Shown here piece after piece: positions 1-10,842 of a stretch of DNA of 26,000 bases. Source of the stretch: Mesostigma viride (lineage: Eukaryota > Streptophyta > Mesostigmatophyceae > Mesostigmatales > Mesostigmataceae); NCBI GenBank assembly GCA_009746045.1, contig RPFO01000532.1, forward strand, positions 79,001 to 105,000, given 5' to 3'. The translations under genes were made by a program, and so were the position numbers. The stretch's first letter is position 1. Each line of letters begins with the position of its first letter. Under the pieces are notes generated by a model that was not told the origin of the DNA, did not search any database, and worked only from the letters and a program-made list of their open reading frames with translations.

Positions 1-37
1 CCCACTGACGATTCCCCTCTACCCCTGGGTGCGGCAA

Positions 38-64
38 GCAGCTTCCTGACACTGGGGAAGCTGC
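38..64. repeat. 9-bp-arm hairpin
   Basis: GCAGCTTCC (38-46) and GGAAGCTGC (56-64) are perfect inverted repeats around a nine-base loop. Nothing nearby shows its role. Confidence 0.5.
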
Positions 65-544
65 GTTTTTAGTCGGACAACGTCAGGGAAGGAGCCATAC
101 AGGCCAGGGCCAGCGGCTACGGTGGAAAGAATCACAGGTGGAGGCGAATCTGCCTTAAACGTGGAGATGGCTAGCGTGGGGTGCCAGGGTAGCCCATAAC
201 TACCAGGAGCCTGACAGCGGACCCGATCTTTCGGCCTGTGGCCAGACGGGAGTTTCGGGGAGGATGCGGGGCTGGAGCGAATCTTGGTGGGAGGAGCGCG
301 CTATTCATAATTGCCCAGTTTTTCAGCAAAGGCAGCGGCTGCCGTGGGTCGGGGGGGGGTCCTGTCGGCATGGGTAGGTCGGCAGGCACTCTGTACCCTC
401 TCGGCGCTCCGGCGAGCAGGCCCCTTCTGCCCTTGGCGATAAGGGAGAGGTGGGAAGCTGCGGAAAACCGTGGGTATTCATGCGCACTTACAAAAAATCT
501 GGTTAAGAAATTCTGCAGCGCTTGGCAAGCCTGGAAAAAAATTT

Positions 545-649
545 TCCCCTCGCGGGGGGCGCGTGAAAACAAGGCTCCGCTACGCCCGCCAAAAGGCGGC
601 GGGCTCCGCTTTGCCTTTGCCGTTTTCACGCGCCCCCCCACGAGGGGGG
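545..649. repeat. 105-bp fold-back (inverted-repeat) sequence
   Basis: Left arm 545-570 (CCCCTCGCGGGGGGCGCG then TGAAAAC) pairs with right arm 622-649 (GTTTTCACGCGCCCCCCC then ACGAGGGGG) with one small mismatch or bulge. The 51-base centre has its own GC stem around GCCCGCCAAAAGGCGGCGGG. It resembles a foldback or MITE-like element; no target-site duplication was identified. Confidence 0.75.
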
Positions 650-735
650 GTGCGTGTGAAACCCGGCAGTGCGGTCCGGCTTTGTTTTAAGAAAATGCAT
701 TATATACCATAATAAAGCTCCACTCGGCTGCGGCT

Positions 736-778
736 GCGCCAAGGCTCGTGACACCATGGCGATGGTGAGCCTTGGCGC
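736..778. repeat. 43-bp near-perfect hairpin
   Basis: Arms GCGCCAAGGCTC (736-747) and GAGCCTTGGCGC (767-778) are exact reverse complements. Between them CACCAT and ATGGTG can form an inner stem closing on a GGCG loop. No associated gene was recognised. Confidence 0.7.
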
Positions 779-1125
779 TAGGAGGTCCGCAGCCATCATT
801 ATCACCACGATGGGGGGTAATGGAGCCAGTGGCAGTGGCTCTACCCTCGGGAAATCCCAGCGGCTTTGCCGGTGGGCTGGTGATGGTGGTTGGGTGAGCT
901 GGAGACGTTCCCAGGTGGCATAAGTCCTAAAGCGGCAGCACTGGGATGCGCCCCTCTAGGAAGGGGAACGCATGTGGCTCCGCCCTGCGTCCGCCGGGAG
1001 ACCGTAGCGGCCACACGGGGGCGGGAAGGAGGGCATCATCATGCCAACAAGAGCCCAGCATTCCAAGTGGTTGCGTTCCTACCACCAGGGCTGGAAACGG
1101 CCTGGGTGGCCAGAGATGGTGATGT

Positions 1126-1315
1126 GGGACAAGATTGGACCAAGGGGGCATGTGCTGGGCCCCAGCATGGTGAACTGGCCTAACTTGACAATGACTTGTA
1201 CAATGATTTTGAGGGTGTGGCTAGGCTCAACTGTTAAAGCCTGCACACACTTATTGTAATAAACTTGTTTCTCTGGTAGGAAGGCACTCCAATGGACCTT
1301 AGCTTCAGCACCTAT
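1126..1315. repeat. 190-bp direct repeat, copy 1
   Basis: Identical to 1635-1824 except A versus G at 1296/1805; offset 509. It starts GGGACAAGATTGGACC and ends CTTCAGCACCTAT. It contains TTATTGTAATAAAC, which includes TGTAA, the usual chlorophyte polyadenylation signal; use as one is not shown. No coding function was recognised. The 319 bases between copies hold no gene I can support. Confidence 0.93.
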
Positions 1316-1634
1316 TTTCTGAGCTATCTGCTCATTTTATAGTTATGTTGCGGCGGGCTCAAAGGGGGCCGATCTGCCGCCTGTAGCGTAGCTCTACCGT
1401 ACGTCACCTGCACCATGTTAGGTGCTTGTTGTTACTTAGGACTAGAGAGAGAAAAGGGACCGGCGGTGCGCCGGTACTAGTGCCTACTGGCAACCGTGCC
1501 CGCCCTTGATTGAGGGGGGCGCGGCGCCTTGAGACATGTGCTTTGTTTTCCATTTTCACACCGTACTTAGAGTGGTGTGGTGAACGTAGGGAGGCCTTTT
1601 TGCAGCTCCCACCCACCCACCCTCGCTGCTGTTG

Positions 1635-1824
1635 GGGACAAGATTGGACCAAGGGGGCATGTGCTGGGCCCCAGCATGGTGAACTGGCCTAACTTGACAA
1701 TGACTTGTACAATGATTTTGAGGGTGTGGCTAGGCTCAACTGTTAAAGCCTGCACACACTTATTGTAATAAACTTGTTTCTCTGGTAGGAAGGCACTCCA
1801 ATGGGCCTTAGCTTCAGCACCTAT
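1635..1824. repeat. 190-bp direct repeat, copy 2, abutting the satellite
   Basis: Second copy of the 1126-1315 sequence with one mismatch. It ends at CACCTAT, and the next base starts the first satellite unit (GGGATTATC...), so the satellite begins exactly where identity with copy 1 stops. It could be the truncated second unit of a 509-bp tandem duplication, or a terminal repeat of a small element. The ends lack a clear TG...CA pair and no primer-binding site was seen. Confidence 0.92.
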
Positions 1825-1989
1825 GGGATTATCTCTAAATACTGTAGTATGGGATCATCTCTAAATACTGTAGTATGGGTCCATCCATAAGTATTGGATT
1901 ATCTCTAAATACTGTAGTATGGGTTCATCCATAAGTATTGGATTATCTCTAAATACTGTAGTATGGGTTCATCCATAAGTATGGGATTA

Positions 1990-3060
1990 TCTCTAAATAC
2001 TGTAGTATGGGTTCATCCATTAGTATTGGATTATCTCTAAATACTGTAGTATGGGTTCATCCATAAGTATTGGATCATCTCTAAATACTGTAGTATGGGT
2101 TCATCCATAAGTATTGGATCATCTCTAAATACTGTAGTATGGGATCATCTCTAAATACTGTAGTATGGGATTATCTCTAAATACTGTAGTATGGGTCCAT
2201 CCATAAGTATGGGATCATCTCTAAATACTGTAGTATGGGTTCATCTCTAAATACTGTAGTATGGGTTCATCCATAAGTATTGGATCATCTCTAAATACTG
2301 TAGTATGGGTTTATCCATAAGTATTGGATTATCTCTAAATAATGTAGTATGGGTTCATCCATAAGTTTTGGATTATCTCTAAATACTGTAGTATGGGTTC
2401 ATCCATAAGTTTTGGATCATCTCTAAATACTGTAGTATGGGATCATCTCTAAATACTGTAGTATGGGATCATCCATAAGTATTGGATCATCTCTAAATAC
2501 TGTAGTATGGGATCATCTCTAAATACTGTAGTATGGGATCATCTCTAAATACTGTGGTATGGGTTCATCTCTAAATACTGTAGTATGGGTTCATCCATTA
2601 GTATTGGATTATCTCTAAATACTGTAGTATGGGTTCATCCATAAGTATTGGATCATCTCTAAATACTGTAGTATGGGTTCATCCATAAGTATTGGATCAT
2701 CTCTAAATACTGTAGTATGGGATCATCTCTAAATACTGTAGTATGGGATTATCTCTAAATACTGTAGTATGGGTCCATCCATAAGTATGGGATCATCTCT
2801 AAATACTGTAGTATGGGTTCATCTCTAAATACTGTAGTATGGGTTCATCCATAAGTATTGGATCATCTCTAAATACTGTAGTATGGGTTTATCCATAAGT
2901 ATTGGATTATCTCTAAATAATGTAGTATGGGTTCATCCATAAGTTTTGGATTATCTCTAAATACTGTAGTATGGGTTCATCCATAAGTTTTGGATCATCT
3001 CTAAATACTGTAGTATGGGATCATCTCTAAATACTGTAGTATGGGATCATCCATAAGTAT
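1990..3060. repeat. 578-bp higher-order duplication inside the satellite
   Basis: 1990-2482 recurs at 2568-3060 with an offset of exactly 578 bases. Rare variants are shared at the same spacing: ATCCATTAGTATTGG (2015 and 2593), GGGTTTATCCATAAG, the AAATAATG unit (2339 and 2917) and two AAGTTTTGG units. The copies diverge before 1990/2568 and after 2482/3060. Confidence 0.85.
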
Positions 3061-6000
3061 GGGATCATCTCTAAATACTGTAGTATTGGATCATCTCTAA
3101 ATACTGTAGTATGGGATCATCCATAAGTATTGGATCATCTCTAAATACTGTAGTATGGGATCATCTCTAAATACTGTAGTATGGGATCATCTCTAAATAC
3201 TGTAGTATGGGATCATCCATAAGTATGGGTTCATCTCTAAATACTGTAGTATGGGTTCATCCATAAGTATTGGATCATCTCTAAATACTGTAGTATGGGA
3301 TCATCCATAAGTATGGGTTCATCTCTAAATACTGTAGTATGGGTTCATCCATAAGTATTGGATCATCTCTAAATACTGTAGTATGGGATCATCTCTAAAT
3401 ACTGTAGTATGGGTTCATCCATAAGTATTGGATTATCTCTAAATACTGTAGTATGGGTTTATCCATAAGTATTGGATTATCTCTAAATACTGTAGTATGG
3501 GTCCATCCATAAGTATTGGATTATCTCTAAATACTGTAGTATGGGTTCATCTCCAAATACTGTAGTATGGGTTCATCCATAAGTATCGGATTATCTCTAA
3601 ATACTGTAGTATGGGTCCATCCATAAGTACTGTAGTATGGGTCCATCCATAAGTATTGGATTATCTCTAAATACTGTAGTATGGGATCATCTCCAAATAC
3701 TGTAGTATGGGTTCATCCATAAGTTTTGGATCATCTCTAAATACTGTAGTATGGGATCATCTCTAAATACTGTAGTATGGGTTCATCCATAAGTATTGGA
3801 TTATCTCTAAATACTGTAGTATGGGATCATCTCTAAATACTGTAGTATGGGATCATCTCTAAATACTGTAGTATGGGTTCATCCATAAGTATTGGATCAT
3901 CTCTAAATACTGTAGTATGGGTTCATCCATAAGTATGGGATCATCTCTAAATACTGTAGTATGGGATCATCTCTAAATACTGTAGTATGGGTTCATCCAT
4001 AAGTATTGGATCATCTCGAAATACTGTAGTATGGGTCCATCCATAAGTATGGCATTATCTCTAAATACTGTAGTATGGGATCATCCATAAGTATTTGATC
4101 ATCTCTAAATACTGTAGTATGGGATCATCCATAAGTATTGGATTATCTCTAAATACTGTAGTATGGGTCCATCCATAAGTATTGGATTATCTCTAAATAC
4201 TGTAGTATGGGTTCCTCCATAAGTATTGGATTATCTCTAAATACTGTAGTATGGGTCCATCCATAGGTATGGGATCATCTCTAAATACTGTAGTATGGGT
4301 TCATCTCTAAATACTGTAGTATGGGTTCATCCATAAGTATTGGATTATCTCTAAACACTGTAGTATGGGTTCATCTCGAAATACTGTAGTATGGGTTCAT
4401 CTCGAAATACTGTAGTATGGGTCCATCCATAAGTATTGGATTATCTCTAAATACTGTAGTATGGGATTATCTCTAAATACTGTAGTATGGGTTCATCTCT
4501 AAATACTGTAGTATGGGTTCATCCATAAGTTTTGGATCATCTCTAAATACTGTAGTATGGGATCATCTCTAAATACTGTAGTATGGGTTCATCCATAAGT
4601 ATTGGATTATCTCTAAATACTGTAGTATGGGTCCATCCATAAGTATTGGATTATCTCTATATACTGTAGTATGGGATCATCTCTAAATACTGTAGTATGG
4701 GTCCATCCATAAGTATGGGTTCATCTCTAAATACTGTAGTATGGGATCATCTCTAAATACTGTAGTATGGGTTCATCCATAAGTATTGGATCATCTCTAA
4801 ATACTGTAGTATGGGATCATCTCTAAATACTGTAGTATGGGATCATCTCTAAATACTGTGGTATGGGTTCATTCAGAAGTATGGGATCATCTCTAAATAC
4901 TGTAGTATGGGATCATCTCTAAATTCTGTAGTATGGGTTCATCTCTAAATATTGTAGTATGGGATCATCTCTAAATACTGTAGTATGGGATCATCTCTAA
5001 ATACTGTAGTATGGGTTCATCCATAAGTATGGGTTCATCTCTAAATACTGTAGTATGGGTTCATCCATAAGTATGGGATCATCTCTAAATACTGTAGTAT
5101 GGGATCATCTCTAAATACTGTAGTATGGGATCATCTCTAAATACTGTAGTATGGGTTCATCCATAAGTATGGGATCATCTCTAAATACTGTAGTATGGGA
5201 TCATCTCTAAATACTGTAGTATGGGTCCATCCATAAGTATGGGATCATCTCTAAATACTGTAGTATGGGATCATCTCTAAATACTGTGGTATGGGATCAT
5301 CTCTAAATACTGTAGTATGGGTTCATCCATAAGTATTGGATTATCTCTAAATACTGTAGTATGGGTTCATCTCTAAATACTGTAGTATGGGTCCATCCAT
5401 AAGTATTGGATCATCTCTAAATACTGTAGTATGGGTTCATCTCTAAATACTGTAGTATGGGATCATCTCTAAATACTGTAGTATGGGTTCATCTCTAAAT
5501 ACTGTAGTATGGGATCATCTCTAAATACTGTAGTATGGGATCATCTCTAAATACTGTAGTATGGGTCCATCCATAAGTATTGGATCATCTCTAAATACTG
5601 TAGTATGGGTTCATCTCTAAATACTGTAGTATGGGTTCATCCATAAGTATTGGATCATCTCTAAATACTGTAGTATGGGTTCATCTCTAAATACTGTAGT
5701 ATGGGATCATCTCTAAGTACTGTAGTATGGGATCATCTCTAAATACTGTAGTATGGGTTCATCCATTAGTATTGGATTATCTCTAAATACTGTAGTATGG
5801 GATCATCTCTAAATACTGTAGTATGGGTTCATCTCTAAATATTGTAGTATGGGATCATCTCTAAATACTGTAGTATGGGATCATCCATAAGTATGGGATC
5901 ATCTCTAAATACTGTAGTATGGGTTCATCTCTAAATACTGTAGTATGGGATCATCCATAAGTATGGGATCATCTCTAAATACTGTAGTATGGGATCATCT

Positions 6001-8756
6001 CTAAATACTGTAGTATGGGTTCATCTCTAAGTACTGTAGTATGGGATCATCTCTAAATACTGTAGTATGGGTTCATCCATTAGTATTGGATTATCTCTAA
6101 ATACTGTAGTATGGGATCATCTCTAAATACTGTAGTATGGGTTCATCTCTAAATATTGTAGTATGGGATCATCTCTAAATACTGTGGTATGGGATCATCC
6201 ATAAGTATGGGATCATCTCTAAATACTGTAGTATGGGATCATCTCTAAATACTGTAGTATGGGTTCATCCATAAGTATTGGATCATCTCTAAATACTGTA
6301 GTATGGGTTCATCTCTAAATACTGTAGTATGGGATCATCCATAAGTATTGGATCATCTCTAAATACTGTAGTATGGGATCATCTCTAAATACTGTAGTAT
6401 GGGTTCATCTCTAAATATTGTAGTATGGGATCATCTCTAAATACTGTAGTATGGGATTATCTCTAAATACTGTAGTATGGGTTCATCCATAAGTATGGGA
6501 TCATCTCTAAATACTGTAGTATGGGTCCATCCATAAGTATTGGATCATCTCTAAATACTGTAGTATGGGATCATCTCTAAATACTGTAGTATGGGATCAT
6601 CCATAAGTATGGGTTCATCTCTAAATACTGTAGTATGGGATCATCTCTAAATACTGTAGTATGGGTTCATCCATAAGTATTGGATCATCTCTAAATACTG
6701 TAGTATGGGATCATCCATAAGTATGGGATCATCTCTAAATACTGTAGTATGGGATCATCTCTAAATACTGTAGTATGGGATCATCTCTAAATACTGTAGT
6801 ATGGGATCATCTCTAAATACTGTAGTATGGGTTCATCCATAAGTATTGGATCATCTCTAAATACTGTAGTATGGGTTCATCCATAAGTATTGGATCATCT
6901 CTAAATACTGTAGTATGGGATCATCTCTAAATACTGTAGTATGGGATCATCTCTAAATACTGTAGTATGGGTTCATCCATAAGTATTGGATCATCTCTAA
7001 ATACTGTAGTATGGGATCATCTCTAAATACTGTAGTATGGGTTCATCTCTAAATACTGTAGTATGGGATCATCTCTAAATACTGTAGTATGGGATCATCT
7101 CTAAATACTGTAGTATGGGTTCATCCATAAGTATTGGATCATCTCTAAATACTGTAGTATGGGATCATCTCTAAATACTGTAGTATGGGATTATCTCTAA
7201 ATACTGTAGTATGGGTCCATCCATAAGTATTGGATCATCTCTAAATACTGTAGTATGGGATCATCTCTAAATACTGTAGTATGGGATCATCCATAAGTAT
7301 GGGATCATCTCTAAATACTGTAGTATGGGTTCATCTCTAAATACTGTAGTATGGGATCATCTCTAAATACTGTAGTATGGGATCATCTCTAAATACTGTA
7401 GTATGGGATCATCTCTAAATACTGTAGTATGGGTTCATCTCTAAATACTGTAGTATGGGATCATCTCTAAATACTGTAGTATGGGATCATCTCTAAATAC
7501 TGTAGTATGGGTTCATCCATAAGTATGGGATCATCTCTAAATACTGTAGTATGGGATCATCTCTAAATACTGTAGTATGGGTTCATCCATAAGTATTGGA
7601 TTATCTCTAAATACTGTAGTATGGGTTCATCCATAAGTATGGGTTCATCTCTAAATACTGTAGTATGGGTCCATCCATAAGTTTTGGATCATCTCTAAAT
7701 ACTGTAGTATGGGATCATCTCTAAATACTGTAGTATGGGATCATCTCTAAATACTGTAGTATGGGTTCATCCATAAGTATGGGATCATCTCTAAATACTG
7801 TAGTATGGGTTCATCTCTAAATACTGTAGTATGGGTTCATCCATAAGTATTGGATCATCTCTAAATACTGTAGTATGGGATCATCTCTAAATACTGTAGT
7901 ATGGGTTCATCTCTAAATATTGTAGTATGGGTCCATCCATAAGTATGGGATCATCTCTAAATACTGTAGTATGGGATCATCTCTAAATACTGTAGTATGG
8001 GATCATCTCTAAATACTGTAGTATGGGTTCATCCATAAGTATGGGATCATCTCTAAATACTGTAGTATGGGTTCATCTCTAAATACTGTAGTATGGGTTC
8101 ATCCATAAGTATTGGATCATCTCTAAATACTGTAGTATGGGATCATCTCTAAATACTGTAGTATGGGATCATCTCTAAATACTGTAGTATTGGATCATCT
8201 CTAAATACTGTAGTATTGGATCATCTCTAAATACTGTAGTATGGGTTCATCTCTAAATACTGTGGTATGGGATCATCTCTAAATACTGTAGTATGGGATC
8301 ATCTCTAAATACTGTAGTATGGGATCATCTCTAAATACTGTAGTATGGGTTCATCTCTAAATACTGTAGTATGGGTTCATCCATAAGTATTGGATCATCT
8401 CTAAATACTGTAGTATGGGATCATCTCTAAATACTGTGGTATGGGTTCATCTCTAAATACTGTAGTATGGGATCATCTCTAAATACTGTAGTATGGGATC
8501 ATCTCTAAATACTGTAGTATGGGATCATCCATAAGTATTGGATCATCTCTAAATACTGTAGTATGGGATCATCTCTAAATACTGTAGTATGGGTTCATCC
8601 ATAAGTATTGGATCATCTCTAAATACTGTAGTATGGGATCATCTCTAAATACTGTAGTATGGGATCATCTCTAAATACTGTAGTATGGGATCATCTCTAA
8701 ATACTGTAGTATGGGATCATCTCTAAATACTGTAGTATGGGTTCATCCATAAGTAT

Positions 8757-9750
8757 GGGTTCATCTCTAAATACTGTAGTATGGGTCCATCCATAAGTTT
8801 TGGATCATCTCTAAATACTGTAGTATGGGATCATCTCTAAATACTGTAGTATGGGATCATCTCTAAATACTGTAGTATGGGTTCATCCATAAGTATGGGA
8901 TCATCTCTAAATACTGTAGTATGGGATCATCTCTAAATACTGTAGTATGGGTTCATCCATAAGTATTGGATTATCTCTAAATAATGTAGTATGGGATCAT
9001 CTCTAAATACTGTAGTATGGGTTCATCCATAAGTATTGGATTATCTCTAAATACTGTAGTATGGGATCATCTCTAAATACTGTAGTATGGGTTCATCCAT
9101 AAGTATGGGATCATCTCTAAATACTGTAGTATGGGATCATCCATAAGTATGGGTTCATCTCTAAATACTGTAGTATGGGTCCATCCATAAGTTTTGGATC
9201 ATCTCTAAATACTGTAGTATGGGATCATCTCTAAATACTGTAGTATGGGATCATCTCTAAATACTGTAGTATGGGTTCATCCATAAGTATGGGATCATCT
9301 CTAAATACTGTAGTATGGGATCATCTCTAAATACTGTAGTATGGGTTCATCCATAAGTATTGGATTATCTCTAAATAATGTAGTATGGGATCATCTCTAA
9401 ATACTGTAGTATGGGTTCATCCATAAGTATTGGATTATCTCTAAATACTGTAGTATGGGATCATCTCTAAATACTGTAGTATGGGTTCATCCATAAGTAT
9501 GGGATCATCTCTAAATACTGTAGTATGGGATCATCTCTAAATACTGTAGTATGGGTTCATCCATAAGTATTGGATTATCTCTAAATAATGTAGTATGGGA
9601 TCATCTCTAAATACTGTAGTATGGGTTCATCCATAAGTATTGGATTATCTCTAAATACTGTAGTATGGGATCATCTCTAAATACTGTAGTATGGGTTCAT
9701 CCATAAGTATGGGATCATCTCTAAATACTGTAGTATGGGATCATCCATAA
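8757..9750. repeat. 394-bp and 210-bp higher-order repeats near the satellite's right end
   Basis: A segment of about 180-190 bp beginning TGGATTATCTCTAAATAATG occurs at 8967, 9361 and 9571 (offsets 394 and 210). The block upstream containing AAGTTTTGG also repeats with offset 394 (8757 and 9151). The rare AATAATG variant, otherwise seen only near 2339 and 2917, marks each copy. Confidence 0.8.
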
Positions 9751-10058
9751 GTATGGGATCATCTCTAAATACTGTAGTATGGGATCATCTCTAAATACTG
9801 TAGTATGGGTCCATCCATAAGTATGGGATCATCTCTAAATACTGTAGTATGGGATCATCTCTAAATACTGTAGTATGGGTTCATCCATAAGTATTGGATT
9901 ATCTCTAAATACTGTAGTATGGGTTCATCCATAAGTATTGGATTATCTCTAAATACTGTAGTATGGGTTCATCCATAAGTATTGGATTATCTTTAAATAC
10001 TGTAGTATGGGTTCATCTCTAAATACTGTAGCATGGGTTCATCCATTAGTATGGGATC

Positions 10059-10770
10059 GTGAGGTCCGTCAGCCAATTTCAACTGATGCTTGAGGCCATG
10101 GGCTCCCCTCGCCTGGCTCTGGCTGTGCAGAGCCACCCCCACCCCTGCATGCGCTTTACAAAGATCGCCATAAAGCAACGGACAACCCCTTGAGGGCTCT
10201 CTTGCACCTTACGGTTCAACACGATGCCAGCGCCCACCCAACACAAATATTCTGGCCTTTCTCGCGTCATGTCCACTTAGCGTAGGGTGCACTAGAGACA
10301 TACTGGAAGATTCGCCTGCCAGATTACCAGAATATCTACCGAGCGGTCTTTCACCAGCATCAGACAGTCCTTGCCCGTAATGCTGGTACATGGTGCTTTG
10401 TCGCTAAATGTTGCCGCGCTGCTGTCCCAGTGCTGCCGTGTGGCCGTCATCTGGCTGGTTGCTTGGTGTTGAGCCAGCTCATGGCCCACTCATGGGTATT
10501 CGATATTTGCTGAATCCCAGGACTTGGGCAGTTGTCACGCTTGCAAGGGATGGGTCTTGCGACTGCCTGGCATGCACACATCCGCAACAATCGGCTGGGC
10601 CATCTGCCTGATGTATGGCCCCCTGCTTCGTAGTGGCTAGCGGCCACCACCTCTGTGTGAAGGCTGTATGTAAAAGCTTTCTTCTGTCAGGGTCCCATCA
10701 TGGTTGTCCTGATTGCTGAGCAAGCTTAATGTTGCATGCCTCTGTGTGTGTGCTGGCATCTGTCACGCAG
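10059..10770. other. 712 bp between satellite and first recG exon, no gene seen
   Basis: This should be the 3' part of the intron before exon A if the gene is intact. No exon ending in the RecG RLLQ segment followed by a GT donor was found. It contains CTTTCTTCTGTCAG near 10680 and ends in CTGTCACGCAG, the acceptor used for exon A. A minus-strand frame of 65 codons at 10292-10489 matches no family I know. Confidence 0.6.
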
Positions 10771-10842
10771 GGTGACGTCGGTTCGGGCAAGACTGTGGTG
10801 GCGCTGCTGGCTTTGTTGCACGTGGTGGAGAAGGGCCTGCAG
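10771..10842 (+). CDS. recG: recG exon A: Walker A / motif I
   Basis: 24 codons, phase 0 at both ends, between acceptor ...CACGCAG and donor GTACCG. It starts exactly at GDVGSGKT, whose Lys and Thr are the ATP-phosphate and magnesium ligands, and ends VVEKGLQ. In the family the residues just before are a conserved RLLQ-like segment; no exon ending that way is visible in 10059-10770 or 1-1825, so the upstream neighbour exon is not in this window. Confidence 0.93.

Larger units (their letters stand above)
65..1125. other. Non-coding stretch with no supported gene
   Basis: Apart from the two hairpins at 545-649 and 736-778, this GC-rich stretch shows no protein family, tRNA or rRNA sequence that I recognise. 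The open frames on both strands are Arg/Pro/Gly-rich and run through the hairpins, which suggests chance ORFs of GC-rich DNA. Confidence 0.5.
1825..10058. repeat. 8.2-kb satellite array of interleaved 26-bp and 18-bp units
   Basis: Uninterrupted tandem array of two related units. The 26-bp unit starts GGRTYATCTCTAA and ends ATACTGTAGTAT; the 18-bp unit is GGGTTCATCCATAAGTAT with A/C variants at position 4-5. Removing eight bases (ATACTGTA) from the 26-mer leaves an 18-mer that differs from the real one at only three positions, so the two share an origin. Units alternate irregularly (26-18, 26-26-18 and longer runs), roughly 350 units judged by length. Units after an 18-mer usually start TGG rather than GGG. 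Stops occur in all frames and no long open frame exists. Whether it is centromeric, intronic or intergenic cannot be told from sequence. Confidence 0.97.

Noticed and set aside
171-641. 156-codon minus-strand frame and overlapping forward frames at 238-712
   Set aside because: Arg/Pro/Gly-rich translations on both strands crossing the fold-back element; no conserved motif. Typical of chance frames in GC-rich DNA.
1126-1824. Pair of 190-bp repeats as LTRs of a small retrotransposon (TRIM)
   Set aside because: No clear TG...CA termini, no primer-binding site or polypurine tract, and no target-site duplication. A tandem duplication cut by the satellite explains the data better, but a TRIM is not excluded.
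1825-10058. CRISPR-like appearance of the 8.2-kb repeat
   Set aside because: There are no unique spacers; what lies between repeats is another repeat. The genome is eukaryotic and no cas genes are present.
10292-10489. 65-codon minus-strand frame left of recG exon A
   Set aside because: Part (GKDCLMLVKDRSVDILVI) looks protein-like, but I recognise no family and there is no start or splice context to support it.
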